A stretch of DNA of 64,000 nt from Methylobacterium dankookense (GTDB taxonomy: Bacteria; Pseudomonadota; Alphaproteobacteria; Rhizobiales; Beijerinckiaceae). How positions within the stretch are numbered: position 1 is the stretch's first letter; every line of letters starts with the position of its first letter. A program made the position numbers and the translations under genes. The DNA lies in the NCBI RefSeq assembly GCF_902141855.1, contig NZ_CABFVH010000017.1, positions 1 to 64,000 on the forward strand, in the 5' to 3' direction. This document shows positions 16,507 to 24,804 of the stretch, piece by piece. The notes beneath the pieces are model-generated. The model saw only the letters and a list, made by a program, of their open reading frames with translations, was not told the DNA's origin and did no database searches.

Positions 16507-16711
16507 ACCGAACCGTCACCCCGATCCGCCCTGACATCAGGCCGTGCGAGCCGACAGGGCGTGACCCTGAGCCTCGGACAACGGCTGACCGCGCCTCGCA
16601 GCACCAATCTCGGCCTTGGAGCTGTTCCCGGTCTTCGATTCGACGTGCGCACTTTCGCCGGACCGGTGTCCCTGCGGCGGAGCGCGCCGGGTCCCGGCGC
16701 GAACCCGCGGG
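16507..16711. repeat. Intergenic region with a possible degenerate copy of the 105-bp repeat
   Basis: Between convergent genes, 16653-16671 reads TTTCGCCGGACCGGTGTCC, close to the tail shared by the repeats at 36782 and 55267 (TTCGCCGAACCGGTGTCC), and GGAGCTGTTCCCG just before it resembles their left arm. The central part is too diverged to be sure. Confidence 0.35.
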
Positions 16712-17929
16712 TCACGGCGCTCCGCAATTGCTCGGCGCCGGCTCGCCGGAGAAGCGGTCGCCGATCCAGTCGAGAGCGGCCGGCGCGGCATCCTTGGCGA
16801 TGGAGAGATGCCCGACGCCCGGCACGAGGTCGAATTCGACGCGGCTGCCGGCCCGGCACAGGCGCGCCCGGTACTCCTCGGTCACCCGCGGCAGCACGAG
16901 GGTGTCCGCGGCGCCTTGCGCCAGGAAGACCGGGATGCGCGGCGGCAGGGTGCCGGGCGTGTTGCGGGCGAGAAGCGCGCGCCAGGGCTCGCGGTCGGCG
17001 AGGTCGTCGACCGAGAGGAAGCTGCGGTCGAGCGCCTTGGACGGGCCGCGCCGCTCCAGCACGTCGAAGATCGTCTCGATGCAGTCGTTGGCGAGCGCGT
17101 CGATGACGGGGAGCGCGGCCGGCACGACCACCTTCGTCATGGGCGCGCCATAGACCTGCGACCATGACCACAGCGTCATGGCGGTGAGGTTCTTGCCGCC
17201 CGCGGTATCGAGGTCGGCCATCATCAGGGTGGCGAGTTCGGTGGCCGGCGCCGCGGCCGCGACCCCGACGAGCGTCAGGTCCGGCGCGTAGCCGCGAGCC
17301 AGGATGCCGGTGAAGAGCGCGGCGTGGCCGCCCTGTGAGTGGCCCCAGACGGCGAAGGCGTTCGTGGCGCCTCCGGGCCCGGCGAGCTGACGGGCGGCCC
17401 TCACCGAGTCGAGCACGGCGCGCCCCTCGCTGATCCCGACGAGATAGGGATGCACGCCGGGCGTGCCGAGACCCGGATAGTCCGTGGCGGCGACGATGTA
17501 GCCGCGCGCCAGCATCTCCTGCAGGCCCTGGATCGAGCGGTAGAGCACGCGGGCGAGCGAGGGCGCGCATTTGTCGACGACGCCGGTGGTCGGGTGCGCC
17601 CAGGCGACGATGGGCCGGCCTCCGGGTGGCACCGGCCCGGCCGGCACGAGGATGGCTCCGGAGACGGCGATGGGCTCACCGCGCAGGCCCGTCGAGCGGT
17701 AGAGCACACGGTAGGCGGCAGCCCCGTCCGGTGCGTTCGGGAGGGGCTGAGAGTCGAGCAAAGTTCCGGGCGCCGCGCGACCGGGGGCCTGCCGCGCCTC
17801 CGCAGGTCGTGCTGCCGCGGGCAGGATCAACGCGACCACGAGCGCCCCGACCAGCCGAAGGGCACCGCTCCTCGGCCGCCCTGGACCGGAACACCGCGAA
17901 GCGGAGGCTTGTCTCAACATCTCCAGCAC
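16712..17929 (-). CDS. Exported secretory-lipase family alpha/beta hydrolase
   Basis: A 405-aa protein with a hydrophobic segment at about residues 24-45 acting as signal peptide or anchor. The mature region matches the secretory lipase (LIP) family: APGTLLDSQPLPN, VAWAHPTTGVVDKCAPS, a lid and GYIVAATDYPGLGT, then the nucleophile elbow GHSQGG and, near the end, an Asp (QGAADTLV) and His (PGVGHLS) for the triad. Such enzymes cleave esters or triglycerides outside the cytoplasm. The start is GTG 17929, preceded by GGAGGG; ATG 17920 is nearby. The 52 bases up to the GCG-repeat gene make co-transcription possible. Confidence 0.88.
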   Translation of the reverse strand: MLEMLRQASASRCSGPGRPRSGALRLVGALVVALILPAAARPAEARQAPGRAAPGTLLDSQPLPNAPDGAAAYRVLYRSTGLRGEPIAVSGAILVPAGPVPPGGRPIVAWAHPTTGVVDKCAPSLARVLYRSIQGLQEMLARGYIVAATDYPGLGTPGVHPYLVGISEGRAVLDSVRAARQLAGPGGATNAFAVWGHSQGGHAALFTGILARGYAPDLTLVGVAAAAPATELATLMMADLDTAGGKNLTAMTLWSWSQVYGAPMTKVVVPAALPVIDALANDCIETIFDVLERRGPSKALDRSFLSVDDLADREPWRALLARNTPGTLPPRIPVFLAQGAADTLVLPRVTEEYRARLCRAGSRVEFDLVPGVGHLSIAKDAAPAALDWIGDRFSGEPAPSNCGAP

Positions 17930-17980
17930 GTCGCCCTCCGGTGAGGCCCGCGTCGACAGGATCGCCCGTATTGCGGCCGC

Positions 17981-18301
17981 CTAAGGCTTCCAGCCGCCGC
18001 CCGGCAGGCGCCCGTGATAGGGCGTGTTGCGGCAGTGCCCCCAGGGCCCGCGCCAATAGCCCGGAGGGCAGCCGTTGCCGGCGCGCACCTGGTACCAGCC
18101 GCCAGGCAGCGGTCCGACATAGGGGGTGCTGCGGCAATGGCCCCAGGGTCCGCGCCAACGGCCTGGCCCGCATCCGCCGGCAACGCGTTCGATGGGGGCT
18201 GCCGCAGCGGGATCGACCATCGCCGGCAGAGCCTGGGCCGATCTCGACATGGGGGCGGCGAAGACAAAGGAAGCAGCGAAGAGGACGATTGCGCGACGCA
18301 T
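17981..18301 (-). CDS. Secreted GCG-CRPN-type repeat protein
   Basis: A 106-aa exported protein: signal peptide at residues 1-23 (ending SRSAQA), then a GGCGPG motif followed by two copies of a Trp/Gly/Pro unit, PGRWRGPWGHCRSTPYVG and PGYWRGPWGHCRNTPYHG, about 35 residues apart. Methylobacterium and Bradyrhizobium encode many such short proteins with a 'GCG...C-R' prefix. They are thought to be periplasmic or surface proteins of unknown role; paired Cys suggest disulfides. ATG 18301 has AGGAGGT upstream. Aromatic repeats of this kind often bind glycans, but no evidence for that is present here. Confidence 0.82.
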   Translation of the reverse strand: MRRAIVLFAASFVFAAPMSRSAQALPAMVDPAAAAPIERVAGGCGPGRWRGPWGHCRSTPYVGPLPGGWYQVRAGNGCPPGYWRGPWGHCRNTPYHGRLPGGGWKP

Positions 18302-18701
18302 GGTGTCGGACCTCCTGGGCTGCGGACACTCAAGCAGAGAACCGTCCAGCTTGGCAAGCTTCCCGCATAAGCATCTCGTCAATGCAATACCGATAAATCC
18401 AATAAACTTGATTGTTGCTATGGCTTTGGTGTCATTCTAAATCCCTATGGAATTGAATTGTCCGCAATCTTGCGGTGAAATTTTCAGACGCACCGTTGCC
18501 TCGATCCGATCCCTCACAATAATGGACCTGCTGAGGCGATTCGCTTTGCGATCGAGGTCATCGATGCTGCGCACTCTGTTGCCATGTCTAGCAATCATCG
18601 CGCGGCGTGGGACGTCGGCGTCAGCCTCTCCAGCCGCTGCAATAGCCGATGGACACAGCCTGTTGCCGGTCGTGCGGGCCGCGTCCATCAAGGTCGTCAC
18701 C
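18302..18701. other. Intergenic region between divergent secreted-protein genes
   Basis: About 400 bases with somewhat AT-rich DNA at 18370-18440, suitable for promoters of the divergent genes at 18301 and 18702. A plus-strand frame opens at 18447 in phase with the downstream gene, but its first 85 codons do not look like protein. Nothing else is supported. Confidence 0.4.
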
Positions 18702-18947
18702 TTGCGCAACTCTCTGCTCGCGATCGTGCTGATCGTCGCCTCGGCCGGCCCGACCCTCGCGAGCGAGCCGCCCGTCCAGGGGCCGGCGGATGCGGCCTGT
18801 CGTGAGCAGGCTCGATCGCAGGTCTTCATGGCCCCCAATCCGAACCGCCTGAGCCTCTGGGATCTCGGATCCCAGATCTGGCACACCTGCATGGCGTCCT
18901 ATCATGCGAGCGGGCCGAATCCCGGGCGCCAGGAGCAGCGATTCTGA
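18702..18947 (+). CDS. Small exported hypothetical protein
   Basis: I do not recognise this 81-aa protein. It opens with a clear signal peptide (NSLLAIVLIVASAGPTLAS-E) and the mature part, about 60 residues, has two Cys that could form one disulfide and a hydrophilic, Asn/Pro-rich end. The start is uncertain: TTG 18702 puts the signal peptide at the very N-terminus and has AAGG upstream, whereas the frame stays open back to 18447. It precedes the membrane protein gene at 18974 by 26 bases. Confidence 0.5.
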   Translation: MRNSLLAIVLIVASAGPTLASEPPVQGPADAACREQARSQVFMAPNPNRLSLWDLGSQIWHTCMASYHASGPNPGRQEQRF

Positions 18948-18973
18948 TCCATCAGCGCAGCGCCGAGCCGGTC

Positions 18974-19345
18974 ATGCCTGAGCCGACCCGACCGTTCTGG
19001 GCAAGGGCCTTCCAGCGCGGACGCCTGCTCCGTCGCACGGCGGATGCCGCCGGGCTCTCGCGGCACATCCTGCCGAGCGCCGCGACGATGATCGGGGTGT
19101 GCACGACCCTGATCGGCCTGGTGAAGATCCTCGAGGCGCGCATCGGTCCGAGCCATGTCGACGAATATGCCGCGCTGACGGCGCTCCTCTTCCTCGCAAG
19201 CTCGGCCGCATCGTATCTCTCGATGCGCTGGTCGTCCGAGAAGGCCTTGTCGGTCCGGCTCGAAGACGTGGCTGACAGCTGCTTCGTTCTCGGCTTGCTG
19301 TGCCTGTGCCTGATCTCGCTCTTGTTTGCCTACGAGGCGGTCTGA
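18974..19345 (+). CDS. Three-helix membrane protein of unknown function
   Basis: A 123-aa protein with a basic cytoplasmic N-terminus (residues 1-30, Arg-rich) and three hydrophobic segments at roughly 35-52, 65-83 and 100-120. The first segment contains an Asn-free glycine/threonine stretch (MIGVCTTLIGLVKILEA) that suggests tight helix packing. No domain is recognised. It ends at TGA 19343 and the MliC-like gene starts 42 bases later on the same strand, so both may be co-expressed with the preceding small exported protein as an envelope cluster. Confidence 0.65.
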   Translation: MPEPTRPFWARAFQRGRLLRRTADAAGLSRHILPSAATMIGVCTTLIGLVKILEARIGPSHVDEYAALTALLFLASSAASYLSMRWSSEKALSVRLEDVADSCFVLGLLCLCLISLLFAYEAV

Positions 19346-19387
19346 CGCGTGTGCCGCTGCTCCACACCGATGCGGCAAGGAGACGAC

Positions 19388-19756
19388 ATGACGAAGCACG
19401 GTTCGAAACACGGCAGCTGCGGCGCATTCGGAGCCGCTTTGGCGCCCATCTGCGGCTGCCTGCCGTTGCTTCTGGCGCTTCCGGCACACGCCGCCTCGCC
19501 AACGTCTCGGCACGTCACCTTTGCCTGTCCCGCCGGCCTGACGCTGTCGGTCGAGTTCGTCGCCGCCGACCCCCAGGCTTCGGCTATCGTTCGCCCCTCC
19601 ACGGGGCCAGCCGTCACCTTGCCGAGCCTGCCGAGTGGGGACGGCTTCCGGTACGGGGACGCGAGCCACGAATTGCGCGGCCGCGGACGCGCGGTGACCT
19701 GGTCCGAGGGGAGCAATCCTGCCGTCACCTGCACGGCGCCTCGATCCAGCCCATGA
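19388..19756 (+). CDS. MliC-family lysozyme-inhibitor-like protein
   Basis: A 122-aa exported protein with an AAGGAGAC site ahead of ATG 19388 and a signal peptide at about residues 14-38 (ending AHAA). The mature 85 residues match the MliC/PliC beta-barrel pattern: a Cys near the start (TFACPAGLTLSVEF), a strand with AVTLPS, then SGDGFRYGDASHELRGRGRAVTW and a closing Cys (AVTCTA). In enteric bacteria such proteins protect peptidoglycan by plugging the active site of C-type lysozyme with conserved Ser and Lys side chains. No lipobox is present, so this form would be soluble in the periplasm. The family match is good, but inhibitor activity is untested. Confidence 0.75.
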   Translation: MTKHGSKHGSCGAFGAALAPICGCLPLLLALPAHAASPTSRHVTFACPAGLTLSVEFVAADPQASAIVRPSTGPAVTLPSLPSGDGFRYGDASHELRGRGRAVTWSEGSNPAVTCTAPRSSP

Positions 19757-19895
19757 TGCGACGCGACTGGCGGCTCTTTCAGCAGGTGGGAACTCGGCTC
19801 GGACACCGTCGGTCCGCGCGGGTGCCAAGCCTTGATGGGTCGTTCCGGATCGCGCAGACAGAATCGGAGCCGTGATCCGTGGAGCGCGATTTCGC

Positions 19896-21335
19896 ATGAT
19901 TCGAGCCGCGATCCTTCTCGCCACCGCCCTCGTCGTGCAGAGCGCGGCGGCGGAGGAGCGGCGCGTCGCCCTCGTCATCGGCAACGGCCAGTACGCGAAC
20001 GTTCCCCGCCTGGACAATCCGGTGCGGGACGGCGAGCTCCTCGCCCAGGCCTTGCGGGATGCCGGCTTCCAGGATGTGCAAGTCGAGCGGAACCTGGATC
20101 GGGAAACCTTGATCACGGTTCTGCGCCGCTTCGAGCGGCAGGCCGACAGCGCGGATTGGGCCCTTGTCTACTACGCCGGGCACGGCATCGAGGTCGGGGG
20201 GACCAACTATCTCGTGCCGGTCGATGCGCGCCTCAGAAGCGATCGGGATGTGGACGAAGAGACGGTCTCGCTGAGCCAGGTGCAGAAGCGCCTCGAAGGT
20301 GCCGGCAAGCTGCGCCTCGTCATCCTGGATGCCTGCCGCGACAATCCCTTCCTCGCCGGCATCAAGCGAACGCTCGCCACGCGCTCGGTCGGACGGGGGC
20401 TCGCGCGTCCCGACCTGCCGCAGACCGGCTCGCTCGTGGCCTATTCGGCGGCGGCCGGACAGACCGCCTCGGACGGCGAGGAGGGCCAGGTCAACAGCCC
20501 ATACGTGACGGCCCTGGTGAAGCATCTGGCCACGCCGGATGTGGAGGTGAACCTGTTCTTCCGCCGCGTGCGCGCCGAGGTCCTTCGCACGACCCATCAG
20601 CGGCAGGAGCCCGCCACGTATGAATCGCTGCCCGCCGACAGGTTCGTCTTCCGGCTCCCGTCATCCGTAGCGCCCCCGTCGCCCCAACCATCCGGCACCG
20701 CGGTCGCTGCCGTCCCGGACGATCGGCCTTCGAGCCGGCAGAACGCCTCAGGATCGGACTTTTCCGAGACGCTTGCGGACGGCTATTCCAGCACGCATCG
20801 CGCCCTTCTGGCGGAGGGCATTGCGCGGGATGGCGGCGCCGCGCCGCGCGTCCGGTCCGGGAGCGTGGTCTGGAACCTCGCGTCGGAAGCCAGGGGCGGC
20901 GGTCTGCCGCCCGAGGTCGCGCTCGTCGCGACGGCGACCATCCCGGATGCGGGCCTGACCCTGGAGATGCGGCTGAAGCGGAACCTCGACGCCTCGCGCG
21001 CGGCCTCCCACACCGTCACCCTTGCCTTCAGCGCGGCCGGGCCCGATGCGGCGAAGCGTATCGTTCAGGATATCGGCCTCCTCCAGGCAAAGAACGAGGT
21101 GGTGGAGCGCGGTGCCCCCGTCTCCGGCCTTCCTGTGCGCGTGCGCGACAACCTGTTCCGCATCGAGCTCTCGTCCGTCCCCGGAGACGTGAGGCGAAAC
21201 GAGGATCTGCTGTTCAGGAGGGCGTGGTTCGATCTCGCGATCCGGTACACGAACGGGGAGCAGGCCGCCCTCACGCTGGCGACCGGCTTCCCGAGCGGCC
21301 GTGCGATGAATGAGGCGAGCGCACGCTGGAGATAG
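19896..21335 (+). CDS. Exported caspase-like (peptidase C14) protein
   Basis: A 479-aa protein with signal peptide (1-19, ending QSAAA) and a caspase-like domain (22-250): RRVALVIGNGQYAN, LVYYAGHGIEVGG with catalytic His96, and RLVILDACRDNPF with catalytic Cys147. AYSAAAGQTASDGEEGQ and SPYVTALVKHL complete the family pattern of bacterial orthocaspases. After a Pro/Ser-rich linker (265-300) comes a roughly 180-residue beta-rich region with no recognised domain. ATG 19896 begins directly at the signal peptide; GTG 19872 is an alternative. It converges on a minus-strand operon that encodes a second caspase-like protein, a trypsin-like protease and an OmpA-domain protein. Confidence 0.88.
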   Translation: MIRAAILLATALVVQSAAAEERRVALVIGNGQYANVPRLDNPVRDGELLAQALRDAGFQDVQVERNLDRETLITVLRRFERQADSADWALVYYAGHGIEVGGTNYLVPVDARLRSDRDVDEETVSLSQVQKRLEGAGKLRLVILDACRDNPFLAGIKRTLATRSVGRGLARPDLPQTGSLVAYSAAAGQTASDGEEGQVNSPYVTALVKHLATPDVEVNLFFRRVRAEVLRTTHQRQEPATYESLPADRFVFRLPSSVAPPSPQPSGTAVAAVPDDRPSSRQNASGSDFSETLADGYSSTHRALLAEGIARDGGAAPRVRSGSVVWNLASEARGGGLPPEVALVATATIPDAGLTLEMRLKRNLDASRAASHTVTLAFSAAGPDAAKRIVQDIGLLQAKNEVVERGAPVSGLPVRVRDNLFRIELSSVPGDVRRNEDLLFRRAWFDLAIRYTNGEQAALTLATGFPSGRAMNEASARWR

Positions 21336-21451
21336 CGTGGCGGCTTGCGGGCCAGGGCGACGCGTTGCGGGCGTCATCAAGGGCTGCGGCGCAGCAGGCA
21401 AGGGGTACGTGCATCCTCCCTCGCCGCCGGATCGGTCCGGGCGCCCGGACC

Positions 21452-21754
21452 TTATCGGCGGTCCCGCACCGCGCAAAGCTGCCAGGCCCGCTGGTAGCCG
21501 GCATCGCCGGGCCGGCCGTAGCACCAGCCCGCCGCGGCGAGTTGCCGGTCGACGGCATCGCGGCGGGCGCAGGCCTCGAGCGTGCCCGGATCGTCGCCGC
21601 GCCCGCCGCGGCAGGCGCCGTTGAGCGCCTCCCAGTCCCGCAGCAGCGCCCGCGTGTCGGGGGCCGCCTCCGCCGCCCGGGCGAGGCACGGGGCGGCGAG
21701 GAGGCCGGCGGACAGGAGCCGGCCGGCGGCGCGGGGGAGGCGTCGGAGAAGCAT
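21452..21754 (-). CDS. Small exported Cys-rich hypothetical protein
   Basis: A 100-aa protein with a signal peptide (residues 1-28, ending ARAAEA) and a mature domain with four Cys: LLRDWEALNGACRGGRGDDP, LEACARRDAVDRQLAAAGWC and AWQLCAV. The last half, '-C-R-D-x-x-D-x-x-L-x-x-x-G-W-C-Y-G', recalls short periplasmic proteins often found in alphaproteobacteria, whose function is not known. The start overlaps nothing and lies eight bases after the stop of the 318-aa gene, so it is the last gene of the operon. It ends 116 bases from the convergent caspase gene. Confidence 0.7.
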   Translation of the reverse strand: MLLRRLPRAAGRLLSAGLLAAPCLARAAEAAPDTRALLRDWEALNGACRGGRGDDPGTLEACARRDAVDRQLAAAGWCYGRPGDAGYQRAWQLCAVRDRR

Positions 21755-21762
21755 CGATCGGC

Positions 21763-22719
21763 TCAGCGCGTCGCGACGCGGCTGATCACGAAGGTGTTGC
21801 CGGAGAACTGAACCTGGCCCGGCGCGCTCATGTGCTCCAGCATCAGCCGGAGGTTGCGGCCGAGCCGCGCGGAATCGGAGCGGGTCTCGTACCAGTACTC
21901 GGCGGCCGAGCCTCCGGCCCGCACCGGGCGGTGGTGCTCGTAGCAGCGGAAGGCCGCCATGTACTCCTCGGCCGCCTGGATCTCCTGTGCCGAGAACCCG
22001 CTCAGCTTGACCGTGTAGGCGGTCGGCAGGCCGCCGCAGGCCTCGCCGCCGGGGGCCGCGCCCGCCGCACCCGGGGAGGGCGCGACCGCGGCTGCGGCAG
22101 TGCCGAGATCGGCGCCGCGCCGCGGAGCGACGAACCCGTCGAGCTTCGCGGCGAGGGCCGAGGCGACGTCGCCGGCGATCGCCTTCGCCTCGGCGCCCAC
22201 GCGCTCCAGCAGGCACTCCCGGTCGCACCCTTGCGGCAAGGGCGGGAGCTGAACGCCGGCCACCTCGAAGGAGCCCAGCGACTGGCCGGTGCGCACGTTC
22301 AGGAGACGGCCGGGGATGCGCACCTCGGGGCGCACGATGTCCGAGTAGGCCGATTTCGAGGCCGAGGCGTAGATCTGGAAGACCGCGACCACGTCGAGGG
22401 GCGGGTTCGAGACGGCGCGGGCGACCTCGATCAGCTCGGCATCCCGCCGGCGAACGCGGTTGGGCTGCGTGAAGCCCATCGCCACGGCGGTCTCGTCGTA
22501 GACGTTGTAGCCGCGCAGGCTCATCGTCTCGGAGAGTTCCGCGATCACCCGCTGGAAGATGCGGTTGCCGCGCGGCACCGAATCCTCGTCGGCATCCTCG
22601 CCCATCACCACGAGGTTGGGCTTGGACTGGGCCAGGGCCTCCGCGGGCTGCACGAGGAGCGCGAGCCCGATCGAGACGGCGGCGAGGGCGGCGCGGCGGG
22701 CGGCGGCGAAGGGCTGCAT
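21763..22719 (-). CDS. Exported protein of unknown function, 318 aa
   Basis: Signal peptide at residues 1-31 (hydrophobic core SIGLALLVQPAEALAQ). The mature N-terminal domain (KPNLVVMGEDADEDSVPRGN through about residue 195) alternates strands and helices like the CsgG/TolB-type nucleotide-free fold in which 'R-I-F-x-R-V-I-A-x-L' helices follow a strand. An Ala/Pro linker with a Cys pair then leads to a C-terminal domain with EIQAAEEYMAAFRCYEHHRP and a closing strand region. I cannot name the family. A role in the envelope with the adjacent OmpA-domain protein is likely from location. ATG 22719 gives a well-formed signal peptide. Confidence 0.75.
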   Translation of the reverse strand: MQPFAAARRAALAAVSIGLALLVQPAEALAQSKPNLVVMGEDADEDSVPRGNRIFQRVIAELSETMSLRGYNVYDETAVAMGFTQPNRVRRRDAELIEVARAVSNPPLDVVAVFQIYASASKSAYSDIVRPEVRIPGRLLNVRTGQSLGSFEVAGVQLPPLPQGCDRECLLERVGAEAKAIAGDVASALAAKLDGFVAPRRGADLGTAAAAVAPSPGAAGAAPGGEACGGLPTAYTVKLSGFSAQEIQAAEEYMAAFRCYEHHRPVRAGGSAAEYWYETRSDSARLGRNLRLMLEHMSAPGQVQFSGNTFVISRVATR

Positions 22720-22745
22720 CGTTGTCTTCCCCTATCGGTTTCGGG

Positions 22746-23621
22746 TCACTCGGAGCAGGGCAGCGGCGTCGGCGCCGCGGCGAAATCGTCGAGGTCGAGG
22801 CCGACCCGGTGGCGCGGGTCGGCCAAAGCGCGGCCGGCCGCGAACGGCCCGGCGCAGGCCGGATCCGTCTCCGGCACGACGAAGCGGAGGGCGCCGCTGC
22901 GGACGGGCGCGATCAGGCTGACTTCGACCCGGCGGTTGACCCGCGCGCGAGGCGCGTCCGGGTCCTTCGGGCGGTCCGGCCCCCAGCCGTGCACCCGCAG
23001 CCGCTCCGGGGCGATCCCGTAGGTCTCGACGAGATGCGCCTTGACGCTGCGCGCCCGCGCGAGCGAGAGGCGCCGGTTGTAGGCGAGGCCTCCGGCCGCA
23101 TCCGTGTGGCCGGCGATGAGGAAGCCCTGGCCGGCGAGATCGCGAGAGCCCAGCGCCTGTCCCAGGGGTTCGAGCTGGATGCGCGCCTCGGGGGTGAGGC
23201 GCGCGCTGTCGTAGGCGAAGAAGACGGTGAGATCGACCGAGCGGGCCGGGTCGACGCGCACCCCCGGGCCGCCGTCGTCGGGCGAGACCGCCAGCGGCCG
23301 CGCCGGAGCGCCCGGATTGCCGTCGGCGAAGGGGGCGAGCGACCGGATGATCGCGGTCGCGGCCGGGTTGCGCGCCTCCGCCTCCGCCCGCTCCGCGGCC
23401 GCGTCGCGCGGGCCGGCCTGCTCGGGAATCGCGGGCCGCCCCGGGACCTCGGTCAGCGGGTTGGCTCGCGCGGCCGGGCCGAGCGCCGTCGCGAGACCGA
23501 GCGCGAGGAGGAGACAGGAGCGGCCGAGGCGCCCCCGGGCAGCGCGGCGCAGGCCGTCCGCCGGATGCCCCACAGGACGTGGAGGCGCGAGGCGCGGCGA
23601 GGGCGCGTGGTCAATCGGCAT
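22746..23621 (-). CDS. OmpA-family peptidoglycan-binding protein
   Basis: A 291-aa protein. A signal or anchor segment lies at about residues 33-52 (CLLLALGLATALGPAARA), followed by a linker. The OmpA-like domain (about 130-250) shows VFFAYDSARLTPEARIQLEP, IAGHTDAAGGLAYNRRLSLA, SVKAHLVETYGIAPERL and VNRRVEVSLI, including the Asp and Arg that hold meso-diaminopimelate. The C-terminal 40 residues carry a Cys pair. It should tether to peptidoglycan in the periplasm. ATG 23621 has GAGGAG upstream. Position between a trypsin-like protease gene and the 318-aa exported protein suggests a shared envelope complex. Confidence 0.9.
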   Translation of the reverse strand: MPIDHAPSPRLAPPRPVGHPADGLRRAARGRLGRSCLLLALGLATALGPAARANPLTEVPGRPAIPEQAGPRDAAAERAEAEARNPAATAIIRSLAPFADGNPGAPARPLAVSPDDGGPGVRVDPARSVDLTVFFAYDSARLTPEARIQLEPLGQALGSRDLAGQGFLIAGHTDAAGGLAYNRRLSLARARSVKAHLVETYGIAPERLRVHGWGPDRPKDPDAPRARVNRRVEVSLIAPVRSGALRFVVPETDPACAGPFAAGRALADPRHRVGLDLDDFAAAPTPLPCSE

Positions 23622-23730
23622 GGATCCGCTCTCCTCAAGTCCCGGGCCTCGCTCCGGCCCCACACACCCCGTCCTTGGACACACCAGAGCGGTTTTCGCC
23701 GCGCGGGCTCGCATATCTGTGCTGTCGGAA

Positions 23731-24720
23731 TCAGCGCCCGCGCAGGATCGCGTTCATCCGGCCCGGATCGAGGGGGCCGTCCGGTGTGGGCGCAGGCGCC
23801 TGAGCCGCCGTCGGCACGGCCGGCCGAGGCGCGGGATCCGCGGCCGCCGTGGCGGCGGCCGGCCCGCCCTGCCGGGCGGCGATCTCGGCCAGGATGCGGC
23901 TCCGGCCCAGGATCGTCGAGAGGCGCGTCGCGCTGTTGAAGCTCGACGGGTCCTTGGGATCGAGCCCGCCCTCCTTGTGCAGGGCCACGCCGGCGACGGA
24001 GGCGTCGAACATCAGCGAGCCGGAGGAGCCGCCGAGCGTGTCGCAGCGGTGGCGCAGGTCCGGCCCCTCGCCCGGGTCCTTCAGGGCGAAGCAGCGGAAG
24101 CGGCTCATCACCTTGGGCCGCCCGAGCGGGTGGTGGATGACCAGCATCGAGCGGTTGCCCGGCACGGCCTCGCCCGAGAGCCGGGCGGTGCCGTAGATGG
24201 CCGCCGGGTTCCCTGAGACGCGGGCCAGCGCGTAATCGAGGCGCGCGTCGAACTCGACGGGTCTCGGATCGATCTCGAAGCGGCGCGAGCCCTGCCCGTC
24301 GAGGGTCAGGTAGTCCATCAGGATCGAGGCCTTGACGGGTGAGAGATCGCCCGATTGCGGCAGGCAATGGTGGTTCGTCAGCACGTAGTCGCCCGGCAGG
24401 AGCGCGCCCGTGCAGGAGGCGCCGACCATCTGCCCGCTGCGGGCGTTCCGGAGGACGATGTCGATCCGGCCGATCGGGCGGGCGAGCGCCGCGAGACCAT
24501 CCTTCGGATCCAGTTCGGCGATCGGCTCGAAGGCGCCCTTGTTGCGGTCGACATAGGCCGCGGCGTCGCCGGTGGTCTGCCGCAGCGGCAGCTGCGCCCG
24601 GCCGTAATCGGCGGGGTCGAACCCGACGCTCTGCGCCCGCGCGGCACCGGCCGCGCACAGGGCAAGGTGCAGGCCGATTCCCCCCAGGGTCGAGCGGCGT
24701 ATCCGGTGGCTTGCGGCCAT
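23731..24720 (-). CDS. Exported trypsin-like serine protease
   Basis: This 329-aa protein has a signal peptide (1-29, ending AARAQ) and a chymotrypsin-fold domain. The triad can be traced: His118 in GDYVLTNHHCLPQ, Asp162 in FDARLDYALARV and Ser233 in TLGGSSGSLMFD. The pattern 'T-N-H-H-C' and 'G-S-S-G-S' is that of bacterial V8/glutamyl-endopeptidase-like trypsins. A Pro/Ala-rich tail (285-329) ends the protein. GAGGAGGA precedes ATG 24720. It sits in the operon with a caspase-like protease, so a two-protease cascade in the envelope is conceivable; substrate and activation are not visible in sequence. Confidence 0.88.
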   Translation of the reverse strand: MAASHRIRRSTLGGIGLHLALCAAGAARAQSVGFDPADYGRAQLPLRQTTGDAAAYVDRNKGAFEPIAELDPKDGLAALARPIGRIDIVLRNARSGQMVGASCTGALLPGDYVLTNHHCLPQSGDLSPVKASILMDYLTLDGQGSRRFEIDPRPVEFDARLDYALARVSGNPAAIYGTARLSGEAVPGNRSMLVIHHPLGRPKVMSRFRCFALKDPGEGPDLRHRCDTLGGSSGSLMFDASVAGVALHKEGGLDPKDPSSFNSATRLSTILGRSRILAEIAARQGGPAAATAAADPAPRPAVPTAAQAPAPTPDGPLDPGRMNAILRGR

Positions 24721-24804
24721 CGCTGTCCTCCTCTCGGCGGCGGCTTTATGCCGGCCACCGGGCGCTGCGTCAAAAGACGTCGGATCGCAGGTGGAACCGC
24801 ATCC

